DNA of 64,000 bases from Ciceribacter sichuanensis (GTDB taxonomy: Bacteria; Pseudomonadota; Alphaproteobacteria; Rhizobiales; Rhizobiaceae): assembly GCF_024055605.1 (NCBI RefSeq), contig NZ_JAMXLX010000002.1, forward strand, positions 620,001 to 684,000, given 5' to 3'. Position 1 is the first letter of the stretch; every line of letters starts with the position of its first letter. The translations under genes were made by a program, and so were the position numbers. The notes under the pieces were generated by a model. That model saw only the letters and a program-made list of their open reading frames with translations. It had not been told where the DNA came from and ran no database searches. Positions 1-9,939 of the stretch are shown piece after piece.

Positions 1-1413
1 GCCGTCCGGCAGGCCGGCATAACCAGTATTGTTTTCGTAGCCGGCCGTATCCTGCGGGTCATAGTCGTACCAGTCGAAGCGCAGGCCGGGCGTCAGTGAG
101 AAGCCGCTGGAACCGATCTCGATGCGATCTTCCGCATAAAGACCGATCTTCTTCGCATCGGTTTCCGGCATGTCCGCCTGGTTGGTGTGCAGGAAGGCGC
201 AGTTCGCAACATAGGTGACATCGCAGCTATCCTCACCCTTGGCAAACTGGGTCGTCGTCGCGAAACTCAGGTCCGTTCCAACAGTCAGCTTGTGCTGCAA
301 GGCCCCGGTGGCGAAATCGCTGTAGACATAGCCGGCAAAGCCGATGGCCTTTTCCTCATTGGTGCTGATGCGGCTGTATTCGCCGATCGGCGCCGTGTTA
401 CGATAGCCGTCGGTCCCGTCCCTCTTCTCGGTCTTCTGCCAGTAGAGCGTGGCGAAGGCCGAATCGATCAGGCTGTCTTCACCGATGGCATCATAGCGAT
501 AGTCGAGCGAGACGCGATTACGCGTCAGGTCGGCGATCTCGTCGTAATTGTCCCGGGCATAGGTGCCCCCTTGGCTGGCCTTCAGATCGGTAGTCGAATC
601 GAAGTCATAGTGCTCGGCCGTGATCCCGATCTGGTGACCGCCCTCAAGATCCTGGCGAACCTTGAAGAGCACGTTTTTCTTGTCGTAATCCTCCGGCTCC
701 GCTTCAGTGCGGGTAGAACCGTAACCACCGACATCGCCGCCGGTATCCTGCTCGTGGCCCTTCTTGTAGCTACCCTGCAACAGGACGGAAGTGTCCTGGA
801 TCTTATTGGTGATGGCGAAGGAGCCGCCGAAGGATTTGTCGGAGCTGTCATAGGTCGTCTTGGCGATGCCGCCGTAATCCTTGCCTTCGCCGATCAAATC
901 TTCCGGCTCCAGTGTGCGCAGCAGCACCGCGCCACCGAGTGCGCCCGAGCCTGCACGGCTGGAGTCCGAGCCGCGCAGGATGTCGATGCTCGAAAGCGAT
1001 GAGAAGTCGTAACTGTTGGCGCCGCCGAAGGAGGTGCGCACGGCATCGGAAAGATAGGGGATAGGAATACCGTCAATGGTGGTCAGCACGCGGTCGCCTT
1101 CCAGACCGCGAATGTTCACGCTCTGTGAGGATTCGACGAAGCTCACGCCCGGCTCGGTCGTATTGCCGAGATCGTCGAGATCCTCGATCTCCTTCTTGGC
1201 GATATCGTCCTTGGTCGTCTGCGTGGCAAGCGGCGTGTCGGCAACGGACCCCTTGGCGACGCGCTTGCCCTTCACGACAATGGTCTGGAGCTGGGTTTCG
1301 CCGGCCTCGGCGGGCGCCGTGTTGCTGTCCTGGGCGTAGGCTGAAAATCCGGGAGAGACGGCGACAAGTGCCGAGCAGGCAAGAAGAAGCGGTCTGAAAT
1401 GCCGAGAGACCAT
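1..1413 (-). CDS. TonB-dependent outer-membrane receptor, haem/haemoglobin type (partial)
   Basis: N-terminal 471 codons of an outer-membrane TonB-dependent receptor; the C-terminal barrel lies beyond the window start. The frame opens with a signal peptide ending near SAYAQ, then a TonB-box-like stretch (LQTIVVKG) and a plug domain with the family motifs VNIRGLEGDRVLTTIDGIP and SIDILRGSDSSRAGSGALGG. The plug resembles the haemoglobin/transferrin/lactoferrin receptor family (rhizobial ShmR/HmuR-like). It would import haem or another iron ligand through the outer membrane, powered by TonB-ExbBD. The ATG at 1413 follows a GAAAGGA ribosome site. A RirA-type iron-responsive box lies about 160 bases upstream. 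The substrate is inferred from family resemblance only; a siderophore is possible. Confidence 0.85.
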   Translation of the reverse strand, partial: MVSRHFRPLLLACSALVAVSPGFSAYAQDSNTAPAEAGETQLQTIVVKGKRVAKGSVADTPLATQTTKDDIAKKEIEDLDDLGNTTEPGVSFVESSQSVNIRGLEGDRVLTTIDGIPIPYLSDAVRTSFGGANSYDFSSLSSIDILRGSDSSRAGSGALGGAVLLRTLEPEDLIGEGKDYGGIAKTTYDSSDKSFGGSFAITNKIQDTSVLLQGSYKKGHEQDTGGDVGGYGSTRTEAEPEDYDKKNVLFKVRQDLEGGHQIGITAEHYDFDSTTDLKASQGGTYARDNYDEIADLTRNRVSLDYRYDAIGEDSLIDSAFATLYWQKTEKRDGTDGYRNTAPIGEYSRISTNEEKAIGFAGYVYSDFATGALQHKLTVGTDLSFATTTQFAKGEDSCDVTYVANCAFLHTNQADMPETDAKKIGLYAEDRIEIGSSGFSLTPGLRFDWYDYDPQDTAGYENNTGYAGLPDG

Positions 1414-1574
1414 GAAATATATGTCCTTTCACCGGCAAAGCTCCTCCGTCCCCAAAGCGCGGAGCGCGTTGGGCCAAGCCGATCGAGTTGTTGTCAAAAC
1501 CTGGGCAGACAGCGGTTACCCGCCTTGATATAGCCGGGTATAAAACATGATGTTTAGAGTCAACAAATGAAAGG

Positions 1575-1589
1575 TGATTATTTTAATCA
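1575..1589 (-). promoter_or_regulatory. IRO-type iron-responsive box (putative RirA operator)
   Basis: TGATTATTTTAATCA matches the rhizobial iron-responsive operator TGA-N9-TCA exactly and is a perfect 6-bp inverted repeat around TTT. It lies between the fhs terminator and the TonB receptor start. Known biology: RirA represses iron-uptake genes through this motif in Rhizobium. Binding here is inferred. Confidence 0.6.
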
Positions 1590-1602
1590 TGATTTCGTGA
1601 GC

Positions 1603-1638
1603 GGTAAAAAACCGTGCAAAAATGCAACACGTTTGCAC
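1603..1638 (-). terminator. Rho-independent terminator after fhs
   Basis: Read on the minus strand, GTGCAAA and TTTGCAC form a 7-bp stem around an 11-base loop, followed by GG and six T residues. It sits about 30 bases after the fhs stop codon and would separate fhs from the receptor gene. Confidence 0.55.
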
Positions 1639-1667
1639 AAGGAACCCGTTCTCCGGCAGAAGCCGCG

Positions 1668-3347
1668 TCAGAACAGCCCTTCGATATAGCCCTGCTCGTT
1701 GAGGAAGATCCGCTCGGATGACGGCGATTTCGGCAGCCCCGGCATCGTCATGATTTCTCCCGTGATCGCGACGATGAAGCCCGCGCCGGCGGAAAGCCGC
1801 ACCTCGCGCACATGCACCACATGCCCCTCGGGCGCGCCGCGCAGATTGGGATCGGTCGAGAAGGAATACTGGGTCTTGGCGATGCAGACCGGCAGGTTGC
1901 CGTAGCCCTGCTCTTCCCAGGTCGCGAGCTGGTCGCGCACGGCCTTGTCAGCGGTCACCTCCGCCGCGTGGTAGATCTTCGACGCCACCGTCTCGATCTT
2001 CTCCAGCAGCGACATGCTGTCGGGATAAAGCGGCCGGAACGCCGACTGGCCGGAATCCGCGAGTTCAGCGACCCGCCTTGCCAGTTCCTCGACACCGGCC
2101 GAACCGTCGGCCCAATGACGGCAAACAATCGCATCCGTTCCGAGCCGCGACACATATTCCCTGACCGCCGCAATTTCGGCCTCCGTGTCGGAAATGAAGT
2201 GGTTGACGGCCACGACCACCGGCACGCCGAAGCGCCGGACATTGGCAACGTGACGCCCCAGATTGGCGCAGCCGCGGGTCACCGCGTCCACATTCTCGTG
2301 GCCGAGGTCTTCCTTGCCTACACCGCCGTTCATCTTCAGCGCCCTGACCGTCGCGACGATAACCGCCGCAGCCGGCTTCAGCCCCGCCTTGCGGCACTTG
2401 ATGTCGAAGAATTTCTCCGCCCCAAGGTCGGCGCCGAAGCCTGCTTCGGTCACGACGTAATCGGCAAGCTTCAGCGCGGTCTTCGTCGCCACCACCGAAT
2501 TGCAGCCATGGGCAATATTCGCAAACGGCCCGCCATGCACGAAGGCCGGATTGTTTTCGAGCGTCTGCACGAGGTTCGGCTGCATCGCGTCTTTCAGCAG
2601 AACCGCCATAGCGCCGTCCGCCTTGATGTCTCGGGCGAAGACCGGGCTCCTGTCGCGCCGGTAGCCGATGATGATATCGCCGAGCCGCCGCTCCAGATCT
2701 TCAAGGTCCACGGCAAGGCAGAGGATCGCCATGACCTCGGAGGCGACGGTGATGTCGAAACCGGTTTCGCGCGGATAGCCGTTCGCAGCACCGCCAAGCG
2801 AGCAGACCACCTCCCGGAGCGCCCGGTCGTTCATGTCCATCACCCGCCGCCAGCTCACCCGCCGACTGTCGATGCCCTGCTCGTTGCCCCAGTAGAGATG
2901 GTTGTCGATCAGCGAGGCGAGCAGGTTGTGGGCAGACGTGATGGCATGGAAATCACCGGTGAAATGCAGGTTGATGTCTTCCATCGGCACCACCTGCGCA
3001 TAACCGCCGCCAGCGGCCCCGCCCTTGACGCCGAAGCACGGACCGAGCGACGGCTCGCGCAGGCAGATCAGCGTCTTCCGGCCGATCCGGTTCAGCCCGT
3101 CGCCAAGCCCAACCGTCGTGGTGGTCTTGCCTTCGCCTGCCGGCGTCGGGTTGATGGCGGTGACAAGAATGAGCTTGCCATCGGGACGGCCGGAAAGCGA
3201 GCGGATGAACTCGGCCGACACTTTCGCCTTGTCGTGGCCATAGGGCATGATCTGCTCCGCGGGAATTCCGAGCTTCTCGCCAATGGCCTGGATCGGCAGC
3301 TTGCGCGCCGCGCGTGCGATTTCGATGTCGGATTTGACGTCACCCAT
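1668..3347 (-). CDS. fhs: Formate--tetrahydrofolate ligase
   Basis: 559 residues, the usual length for this enzyme. It condenses formate and tetrahydrofolate with ATP to give 10-formyl-THF, feeding one-carbon metabolism in the cytoplasm. Seen: the nucleotide-binding loop [10 protein letters not shown] at residues 67-76, followed by [20 protein letters not shown] and [12 protein letters not shown], both hallmarks of the family, and the C-terminal [13 protein letters not shown]. The ATG at 3347 follows a GGAGCAGTCC stretch. It is monocistronic: a terminator follows, and the upstream gene is divergent. Confidence 0.97.
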   Translation of the reverse strand: MGDVKSDIEIARAARKLPIQAIGEKLGIPAEQIMPYGHDKAKVSAEFIRSLSGRPDGKLILVTAINPTPAGEGKTTTTVGLGDGLNRIGRKTLICLREPSLGPCFGVKGGAAGGGYAQVVPMEDINLHFTGDFHAITSAHNLLASLIDNHLYWGNEQGIDSRRVSWRRVMDMNDRALREVVCSLGGAANGYPRETGFDITVASEVMAILCLAVDLEDLERRLGDIIIGYRRDRSPVFARDIKADGAMAVLLKDAMQPNLVQTLENNPAFVHGGPFANIAHGCNSVVATKTALKLADYVVTEAGFGADLGAEKFFDIKCRKAGLKPAAAVIVATVRALKMNGGVGKEDLGHENVDAVTRGCANLGRHVANVRRFGVPVVVAVNHFISDTEAEIAAVREYVSRLGTDAIVCRHWADGSAGVEELARRVAELADSGQSAFRPLYPDSMSLLEKIETVASKIYHAAEVTADKAVRDQLATWEEQGYGNLPVCIAKTQYSFSTDPNLRGAPEGHVVHVREVRLSAGAGFIVAITGEIMTMPGLPKSPSSERIFLNEQGYIEGLF

Positions 3348-3585
3348 GGACTGCTCCCATACCCCGTGGCCTGTTTCCGGCGATTGAAACGTGCAGATAG
3401 CCGAACATGGCGCAAATGGAAAAGAAATTGTTCAAACGACACCTTGCAAAAAGGGCTAAACGTCCCTCGGCATTGTCGATGCGGGACAATTGGCCTCTTG
3501 TAGTGCAGTATGGCTCCCTTTATGTCTCGCCGCGTGCACCTCACCCGATCCCCTTGCCCGTCAAAGACAATGGAGAACCCGCAAG

Positions 3586-4101
3586 ATGAAGTCCCTGGAA
3601 CTGCTCGTTGAAAAGATCATCCTTTCCAGCCGATGGATCCTCGTCGTCTTCTATCTCGGCCTTGTCGCAGCGCTTGCCGTCTATGCGGTGTCATTCGGCT
3701 ACAAGTTCCTCAAGGTCGCCGGCAATGTCTTCGAATATGGCGAAGCGGAAATGATCCTTGCCATGCTCGGCCTGATCGACGCAGCACTCGTCGCCAGCCT
3801 GATCGTGATGGTGATGATTTCCGGCTACGAGAACTTCGTCAGCCGTTTCGACGAAACCGACGCGGAGGTCTCCTTCCTCGGCAAGCTCGATGCCGGCAGC
3901 CTCAAGATCAAGGTCGCCTCCTCCATTGTCGCCATCTCCTCGATCCACCTGCTGCAGGTCTTCCTCAACGCCAATCAGTTTACCGACGGCAAGATCATGT
4001 GGCTGACGTTGATGCATCTGGCCTTCGTCGTATCCGCCGTCATGCTCGGCTTCCTCGAGAAGCTGATGTCCAAGGGCAAATACGAAGAAAAGGGTTTGTA
4101 A
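3586..4101 (+). CDS. UPF0114 / YqhA family inner-membrane protein
   Basis: 171-residue integral membrane protein of the TIGR00645/YqhA family, with no established biochemical function. Hydrophobic segments lie near residues 14-35, 55-75, 105-125 and 135-155. The family signatures LLEKIILSSRW-like N-terminus (LVEKIILSSRW) and MISGYENFVSR are present. The ATG at 3586 is chosen because GGAG lies about 10 bases upstream and the family begins at this point; the same frame stays open upstream without similarity. It stands alone, convergent with the next gene. Confidence 0.88.
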   Translation: MKSLELLVEKIILSSRWILVVFYLGLVAALAVYAVSFGYKFLKVAGNVFEYGEAEMILAMLGLIDAALVASLIVMVMISGYENFVSRFDETDAEVSFLGKLDAGSLKIKVASSIVAISSIHLLQVFLNANQFTDGKIMWLTLMHLAFVVSAVMLGFLEKLMSKGKYEEKGL

Positions 4102-4134
4102 GCCCGAACCGGCGGCGGCTTCCCTTACGACGGC

Positions 4135-5136
4135 TTACCCTCCCTGCGCTGCCGTGACGGTCGATACCGCCTCGCCAGCCGGCTCGATCGTGGCGGACGC
4201 AGGCGCTGCCTCTGGCGCGGCCGGAGGGGGTGGTGGCAGTCCACGGCGATGACAGCGGACATCGATCCCGTCCTTTTCCGTGCAGAGCAACATTCCCGGC
4301 GTCTCGTAGGAGGCCAGCATGTCGGTGAGCAGTCCTATTTTGAGGGCTTCGACCACCGAGAGAACACGCAGGTTCTTCGGGTCTGCGCTGCTGACGAAAT
4401 CCATGATGCCGAGGTCGACGCCCATCTCGGTGAAGTAGGCGTTGAGCTTAGCCCGTGCCTTCTTCGAAAGCTTCGTGCTCTCCCCTTCATTCCGGAGCCT
4501 GCGCTTCACCTCCTTGCGGGAAACTTCCTTCTTCTTGCCGTTCACCATCTTGTACTGGATCTCATAGGTCACCTGAACGCTCCGCTGGATCGTCGTGATC
4601 TGATGAACGCCGAGAACAGACCATTGTGAAGCCGAGCGCACGGTGCCGCCGGCCATCATGAACGGGCAGGCCGAAACACAGTAGGCACCCCATGAAAAGG
4701 CCTGCCCCTCCGACGCGCCCTTCCTGGCGATACCGGCCTTGCATCTGGGTTCCGCAGTGGGACAGTCCTTGAGCCGTGTCGCTCCCACGGCTGTTTCCAG
4801 TCCGGCCTTGCGGATCATCCGGCCCATCTGCAGCGATGCATCGACATCACCGCCTTGCGACAAGAGCACCACTGGCGGCTTCCTGCTGCCCAGTGTCTTC
4901 AACATCTTCTTCAGCCGCGCCGGCGTATCGGATGTGATCCGACCCTCCGCTGAAATCCATTCCGTGCAGTTCTCCTGGCAACCGGCGCTACGCACCAGGA
5001 TGAAGCTCATCGGCGGATCGTCGTCCCTCGGCTTCGCCTTGCTGTCGGCGGCCCATGCGGCAACGCCAGAGGCAAGAAATGCAAGCAGAACGAGGAATAT
5101 GGGGGAGAGGATTTTGCGAGAAAAAGCAATGCGCAC
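4135..5136 (-). CDS. Periplasmic ClpP/crotonase-fold protein (COG3904-like)
   Basis: 333 residues with an N-terminal signal peptide (hydrophobic residues 9-28, ending AAWAAD). The centre resembles predicted periplasmic ClpP-like proteins: VVLLSQGGDVDASLQMGRMIRKAGLETAVG, then a cysteine-containing loop and WGAYCVSACPFMMAGG, where the serine after CV sits where ClpP-like folds place the nucleophile. Two nearby cysteine pairs suggest disulfides in the periplasm. The C-terminal 50 residues are proline/alanine rich. Whether it is an active peptidase is unknown; only the fold-level call is supported. A RIME-like element lies directly upstream. Confidence 0.65.
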   Translation of the reverse strand: MRIAFSRKILSPIFLVLLAFLASGVAAWAADSKAKPRDDDPPMSFILVRSAGCQENCTEWISAEGRITSDTPARLKKMLKTLGSRKPPVVLLSQGGDVDASLQMGRMIRKAGLETAVGATRLKDCPTAEPRCKAGIARKGASEGQAFSWGAYCVSACPFMMAGGTVRSASQWSVLGVHQITTIQRSVQVTYEIQYKMVNGKKKEVSRKEVKRRLRNEGESTKLSKKARAKLNAYFTEMGVDLGIMDFVSSADPKNLRVLSVVEALKIGLLTDMLASYETPGMLLCTEKDGIDVRCHRRGLPPPPPAAPEAAPASATIEPAGEAVSTVTAAQGG

Positions 5137-5169
5137 GTGCCGAACGCCCTGGTTGCAGATAGGGCACGC

Positions 5170-5274
5170 TAGCGCATCGGACCGAAAATCGAAATCGATT
5201 TTCGGAAAGCTCGATGTGTCACTTCAAGACGTCAGAGCGTCCTGTGTGCGTCCCAATGGACGCAGGCGCTCTGA
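5170..5274 (+). repeat. RIME-like intergenic palindromic element, copy A
   Basis: About 105 bases built from two hairpins: CCGAAAATCG paired with CGATTTTCGG, and AGAGCGTCC...GGACGCAGGCGCTCT. It matches copies at 25747-25854 (inverted) and 63437-63540. This resembles the RIME1 family of Rhizobiaceae. This copy separates the COG3904 gene from the end of putA. Confidence 0.75.
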
Positions 5275-5340
5275 CAACTGAAAAAGCGGGCGCCACGCGG
5301 CATTTCCACACCGCTTGCCGCCAGACCTGTTGTTCTCCGA

Positions 5341-8300
5341 TCAGCCCTCGCCGATGGCGATCAGGCTGGCATTGCCACCGGCCGCGGCCGTATTGACGGA
5401 AACCACCTGTTCTAGAGCAAAACGCATCAGATAAGCGGGACCACCAGCCTTGAAACCAGTGCCGGAAAGGCCGGAACCGCCGAAGGGCTGGGTGCCGACG
5501 ACAGCACCGATCATGTTGCGGTTGATGTAGACATTACCGGTGTCGAGCGCATCGGCCACGGCGCGGATCGTCGCCTCGATACGGCTGTGCACGCCGAGCG
5601 TCAGGCCATAGCCGGTCGATGCTACAGACTCGATCACCTTCGGCAGATCCTTGGCCTTCCACCGCACCACATGCAGCACGGGACCGAAGACTTCCTTGGT
5701 CAGCGCCTCGGGCTTGTCGAGTTCGATGATCTGCGGCGCAAAGAAGTTGCCCGAGTTCGGCACAGCACCGGAGTAGCGGACCTTCTGCGTCTTGCGCATG
5801 TCGTCGACATGGCCCTTCAGCATCGCCGTCTGCTTCTCGTCGATGATCGGGCCGACATCCGTGGTCGTCAACGCCGGATCTCCGAGATTGAGTTCGCGCG
5901 CCGCCCCCTCGATCATCTCCAGCATGCCGTCGGCGATATCCTCCTGAAGATAGAGGATGCGAAGCGCCGAGCAGCGCTGGCCGGCTGAGCGGAAGGCCGA
6001 CATCACCACGTCGTCCGCCACCTGTTCGGCAAGCGCGGTGGCGTCGACGATCATCGCATTGATGCCGCCGGTTTCAGCGATCAGCGGTACGATCGGACCG
6101 TTCTTGGCGGCAAGCGTCCGGTTGATCGCCTGCGCCGTTCCGGTCGAGCCGGTGAATGCAAGGCCAGCTAGCTGCGGATGGGCGGAAATGGCCGCGCCGA
6201 TATCGGGACCACCAGGCAGGAACATCAGCACATCGGCCGGAACGCCGGCCTTGTGGAAGAGCTTCACCGCCTCGAAGGCAATAAGCGGCGTCTGCGGCGC
6301 GGGTTTCGCGACGACGGCATTGCCGGCGACGAGCGCTGCCGCGATCTGGCCAAGGAAGATCGCCAGCGGGAAGTTCCATGGCGAAATGCAGGCGAAGACG
6401 CCGCGACCGCGCCAGAGCACCCGATTGCTCTCCCCGGTGGGACCGGGCATCGCTTCCGGCTCGGCAAACAGCTTTCGGGCCTGATCGGCATAATAGCGGC
6501 AGAAATCGACCGCCTCGCGGATTTCGGCAATACCGTCATCCAGCGTCTTGCCGGCCTCGGCGGCCAGAAGCGCCAGCAGGCGGTCGCGGTTCTGTTCTAG
6601 AAGATCGCCCATCTTGTCGAGGCAGGCGGCCCGCGCTTCCGCCGGCTGCCTGGACCACGAGACGAAACCCTTGCGACCCGCGACGAAGGCACGATCGACA
6701 TCGGCCACGGCTGCGTTGCGAACGCTGCCAACCTTGCGGCTACGATCCGACGGAGAAAGAACGTTGACGACTTCCGTCTGGCCGGTGGCGCCGGGCACGA
6801 GCGGAGTGGCATCGACGGACTTGTTTTCCGTGGCAAGCCGCGCCATCAGCGCTTCAAGGCTCTCGCGATGGCCGAACTCGAAGCCGGCGCTGTTGCGGCG
6901 CTTGCCGTAGAGTTCCTTCGGCAGCGGGATCTGGCTGTGCCGCGCGCTGACACCCTGATCGAGCCCAAGCCGCTGCGCCGGCCGCTCGAGCAACTTGGCG
7001 ATCGGCACGTTCTTGTCACCGGCAACCGCCACGAAGGACGAGTTGGCGCCGTTTTCCAAAAGCCGCCGCACCAGATAGGCAAGAAGATCGCGGTAACCGC
7101 CGACCGGCGCATAGATACGGCAGGCAATGCGCTCGTTGCTGGACAGGAGGCTGTCATAGAGAGCCTCGCCCATGCCGTGCAGGCGCTGGAACTCGAAGCC
7201 GCTTCGGTCGGCGCCCGCAAGTTCGAGGATGGAGGAAACCGTCAGCGCATTGTGGGTGGCGAACTGCGGGAAGATCCGCGCCCGCTTGTCGAGCAGCTTC
7301 GAGGCGCAGTTGAGGTAGGAAAGATCGGTCGCCGGCTTGCGCGTCCAGACCGGATAATCATCGAGACCGCGTTCCTGCGCCCGCTTTACCTCGGTATCCC
7401 AGTAAGCGCCCTTGACGAGACGCACCATCATTCGCCGGTTATACGTCCGGCAGAGGTCGTCGATATAATCGATCACCTGCGGCGCGCGCTTCTGGTAGGC
7501 CTGAATTGCGAGGCCGAAGCCATCCCATCCCGCAAGCGACGGATCGGCAAAGACGGCGGCGATCACATCGAGCGAAAGCTCCAGCCGGTCGGCCTCCTCC
7601 GCATCGACAGTGAAATTGAGCTGATGAGCCTTGGCCATCTGCGCAAGCTTCAGGAGATCCGGAACCAGTTCGCGCATCACCCGGTCGTGATGGGTGGCGA
7701 GATAGCGCGGATGCAGCGCCGAGAGCTTCACCGAAATGCCCATGCGATCCGGCAACTGCTTGTTCTTGCCGTGCTTGGCCATGAAGGCACCAATCGACTG
7801 GATCGAATCCGCATAGGACTTAAAATAGCGCTTGGCATCTTCGGCCGTGCGGGCTCCCTCGCCCAGCATGTCGAAGGAATGGCGATAGCCCTTCTCCTCG
7901 CTCTTGGCGGCGCGGCTCAAGGCGTCCTTCATCGTCTCGCCGAGAACGAAATGGTGGCCGAGGAAACGCATCGCCTGCTTGGTGGCGCTGCGGACAGTGG
8001 GAAGGCCGAGCCGCTTGACGAGACCGCGGACCACTCCCTCGGGCGTCTCGCCGGGGCGGATGACGCGGGCGGAAAGTCCGAGCGCCCAGGCCGAAGCCGA
8101 GACGAACCAGCTGTCGCCATGCGCCTCATGCTCGCTCCAGCCGCCTTCCTTCAGCTTGTCCTCGATCAGTCTGTCCTGCGTCAGCGCATCGGGCACGCGC
8201 AACAGCGCCTCGGCAAGCACCATCAAGGCGAGGCCTTCGCGCGTGGAAAGGCCGTATTCCCGCAGGAAATCCTCGACCCCGCCGATCGAACCGGAATTGC

Positions 8301-8466
8301 CACGGATCGCTTCGATAAAGCGAGTAGCGCGGCGGTCGATCGAGGCATTCTGGCTGTCAGACAGCGAGAGACGTGCGGCAAAAGCCTTTACGAGGCTGTC
8401 GTCGTCGCCTGCAAAAGGCGCATTGAATTGCGGAAAATCTGGCGTGGCATTCTTGAGCATCGTCAC
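5341..8466 (-). CDS. putA: Bifunctional proline dehydrogenase / L-glutamate gamma-semialdehyde dehydrogenase
   Basis: 1041 residues. It oxidises proline to P5C with FAD (quinone-linked) and then P5C/semialdehyde to glutamate with NAD. An alpha-helical region and PRODH barrel span about residues 60-480, including SVKLSALHPRY and MVRLVKGAYWDTEVK. The ALDH domain spans about 560-1020, with SPWNFPLAI, the general base glutamate E798 in LIAETGG and the nucleophile C832 in SAGQRCSALR. There is no N-terminal ribbon-helix-helix DNA-binding domain and little C-terminal extension, so this is a short PutA that does not regulate itself. The divergent Lrp-type gene probably does so. Confidence 0.96.
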   Translation of the reverse strand: MTMLKNATPDFPQFNAPFAGDDDSLVKAFAARLSLSDSQNASIDRRATRFIEAIRGNSGSIGGVEDFLREYGLSTREGLALMVLAEALLRVPDALTQDRLIEDKLKEGGWSEHEAHGDSWFVSASAWALGLSARVIRPGETPEGVVRGLVKRLGLPTVRSATKQAMRFLGHHFVLGETMKDALSRAAKSEEKGYRHSFDMLGEGARTAEDAKRYFKSYADSIQSIGAFMAKHGKNKQLPDRMGISVKLSALHPRYLATHHDRVMRELVPDLLKLAQMAKAHQLNFTVDAEEADRLELSLDVIAAVFADPSLAGWDGFGLAIQAYQKRAPQVIDYIDDLCRTYNRRMMVRLVKGAYWDTEVKRAQERGLDDYPVWTRKPATDLSYLNCASKLLDKRARIFPQFATHNALTVSSILELAGADRSGFEFQRLHGMGEALYDSLLSSNERIACRIYAPVGGYRDLLAYLVRRLLENGANSSFVAVAGDKNVPIAKLLERPAQRLGLDQGVSARHSQIPLPKELYGKRRNSAGFEFGHRESLEALMARLATENKSVDATPLVPGATGQTEVVNVLSPSDRSRKVGSVRNAAVADVDRAFVAGRKGFVSWSRQPAEARAACLDKMGDLLEQNRDRLLALLAAEAGKTLDDGIAEIREAVDFCRYYADQARKLFAEPEAMPGPTGESNRVLWRGRGVFACISPWNFPLAIFLGQIAAALVAGNAVVAKPAPQTPLIAFEAVKLFHKAGVPADVLMFLPGGPDIGAAISAHPQLAGLAFTGSTGTAQAINRTLAAKNGPIVPLIAETGGINAMIVDATALAEQVADDVVMSAFRSAGQRCSALRILYLQEDIADGMLEMIEGAARELNLGDPALTTTDVGPIIDEKQTAMLKGHVDDMRKTQKVRYSGAVPNSGNFFAPQIIELDKPEALTKEVFGPVLHVVRWKAKDLPKVIESVASTGYGLTLGVHSRIEATIRAVADALDTGNVYINRNMIGAVVGTQPFGGSGLSGTGFKAGGPAYLMRFALEQVVSVNTAAAGGNASLIAIGEG

Positions 8467-8570
8467 CTCCGAGTTATCGGCAACCTACAGAGAGATTAAT
8501 AGCATTTCTCACTGATTTTTGGCATATACTCCGTGAGTGTCCCTAGATAATGCAGAAAAGATAGAGACTA

Positions 8571-9032
8571 ATGAAAGAGCTGGACCGCCTCGACCGCAAG
8601 ATCCTCCGCACGCTGCAGAAGGAGGGACGACTGACCAACATCGAACTTGCCGAACGCGTCCACCTTTCACCAACCGCCACAGGCGAGCGCGTCAGGCGGC
8701 TGACGCGGGACGGCTTCATTACAGGCTACATGGCTGTGCTCTCTCCGCAGAAGCTCGGACGTGGTCTGCTCGTCTTCATCGAGGTCAAGCTGGACCGCAC
8801 CACGCCCGATATCTTCGATGCCTTCGCCGCCGCCGTCAAACGTTCCGACGACGTGATGGAATGCCATATGGTGGCCGGTGGCTTCGATTATCTGGTGAAG
8901 GCGCGCGTGGCCGGCATGGAGGCCTACCGGCAGTTTCTCTCGGAAGTCATCCTGCCACTCCCGGGCGTGCGGGAAACGCACACATATGCTGTCATGGAAG
9001 AGGTGAAATCAGGCTCATCCCTACCAATTTGA
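8571..9032 (+). CDS. putR: Lrp/AsnC-family regulator, probable proline-responsive putA activator
   Basis: 153 residues. An N-terminal winged helix-turn-helix (about 5-60, LDRKILRTLQKEGRLTNIEL and LSPTATGERVRRL) is followed by a RAM/AsnC ligand domain (about 65-150). It is divergent from putA across 104 bases. In Agrobacterium and other alphaproteobacteria an Lrp-type PutR in this position activates putA in response to proline; that role is inferred from gene order. The start ATG at 8571 has only a weak purine-rich ribosome site (AAAAGATAGAGA). Confidence 0.85.
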   Translation: MKELDRLDRKILRTLQKEGRLTNIELAERVHLSPTATGERVRRLTRDGFITGYMAVLSPQKLGRGLLVFIEVKLDRTTPDIFDAFAAAVKRSDDVMECHMVAGGFDYLVKARVAGMEAYRQFLSEVILPLPGVRETHTYAVMEEVKSGSSLPI

Positions 9033-9193
9033 GTTTACAGCAACGCTCTGATTTTGCCCAAGAAATTAACAGTTCACCAAGGGTGCTCGAAATTTGATCG
9101 ACAGCACGCGAAAAAACGCTGGCTTTTCGTTGCAACTGATATATTTGTTAACGTTAACATACTTGTGTTTGTCAACTTTCGATAGTCTTCATT

Positions 9194-9913
9194 ATGATCG
9201 CGGAACGTCAGTCTCTCCTGAGCGACGAAATTTCGAACAGCCGGACGCGCCCAGATTTCATGCGCGGCATGGTGCGCGTTGCAGGGGAGTTTGGCCTCGA
9301 TCACGTGACGATCCTGTCGGCCCCCGGGCCGAGCGACGTGCTGTTGGCCCCCTTCGTGCTGGAAAGCACCCTGCCCGCACAGTTTGCCCGCGAGTTCGAC
9401 AAGAATTTCTTTCTCCGCGCCTGTCCTATCCTGCCGCGTCTCAGACAGTCGATCCTGCCCCAGACATGGCACCTCAGGGATGGTGAGTGTACGAACGGTC
9501 GCAGTTTTCCGCCAGCGATGCGCGAACTGATGGAACGTTACGGACTGATGATGGGCATGATATTCCCGGTGACGTCTGTGGACGGCAACCGCTTCCTTTT
9601 GCGTTATGACGGCGACCGCCCTCGCCTGCCGCAGGTGGAGCTGAACGAACTCAACATGATCAGCCTGCATGCCTTCGACGTCTTCGACCGCATGCGCCGC
9701 GCCGAGCTGGTCAATCCCAACATCCTCTCCGCGCGCGAGCTGGAAGTGTTGCGCTGGACCGCGCAGGGCAAGACTTCCATCGAAATCGGTCAGATTCTTT
9801 CCCTTTCGGACCACACCATCAACGCCTATATGACGAATGCCATCAAAAAGCTTGATTGCGTGAACAGGACCCAGTTGGTGGCCAAGGCCATACGTCTAAA
9901 GCTCATCAACTAG
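9194..9913 (+). CDS. LuxR-family regulator, orphan (autoinducer-domain type)
   Basis: 239 residues. The N-terminal 165 resemble an autoinducer-binding fold (FLRACPILPRLRQSILPQTWHL, FPVTSVDGNRFLLRYDG). A C-terminal GerE-type helix-turn-helix starts at residue 178 (LSARELEVLRWTAQGKTSIEIGQ). No LuxI-type synthase is in the window, so it is an orphan. Overall size and organisation recall rhizobial VisN/VisR-like regulators, but I cannot assign it to either. The PAS-domain gene follows after 61 bases on the same strand and may be co-transcribed. No clear ribosome site precedes the ATG at 9194. Confidence 0.75.
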   Translation: MIAERQSLLSDEISNSRTRPDFMRGMVRVAGEFGLDHVTILSAPGPSDVLLAPFVLESTLPAQFAREFDKNFFLRACPILPRLRQSILPQTWHLRDGECTNGRSFPPAMRELMERYGLMMGMIFPVTSVDGNRFLLRYDGDRPRLPQVELNELNMISLHAFDVFDRMRRAELVNPNILSARELEVLRWTAQGKTSIEIGQILSLSDHTINAYMTNAIKKLDCVNRTQLVAKAIRLKLIN

Positions 9914-9939
9914 CTGCTGATTCGTCCCGCTCCAGCTGT

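Noticed and set aside
1812..3503. A 563-codon open frame antisense to fhs
   Set aside because: It is a by-product of GC-rich codon use opposite a certain gene; the translation is histidine/arginine/alanine rich, has no domain, and no ribosome site.
6868..8499. A 543-codon open frame antisense to putA
   Set aside because: Same reason: composition typical of antisense frames, fully covered by putA, no independent support.
9194..9913. Naming the LuxR gene visN, visR or a quorum-sensing regulator
   Set aside because: No synthase gene, no flagellar neighbours and no decisive residues; only the LuxR family call is supported.
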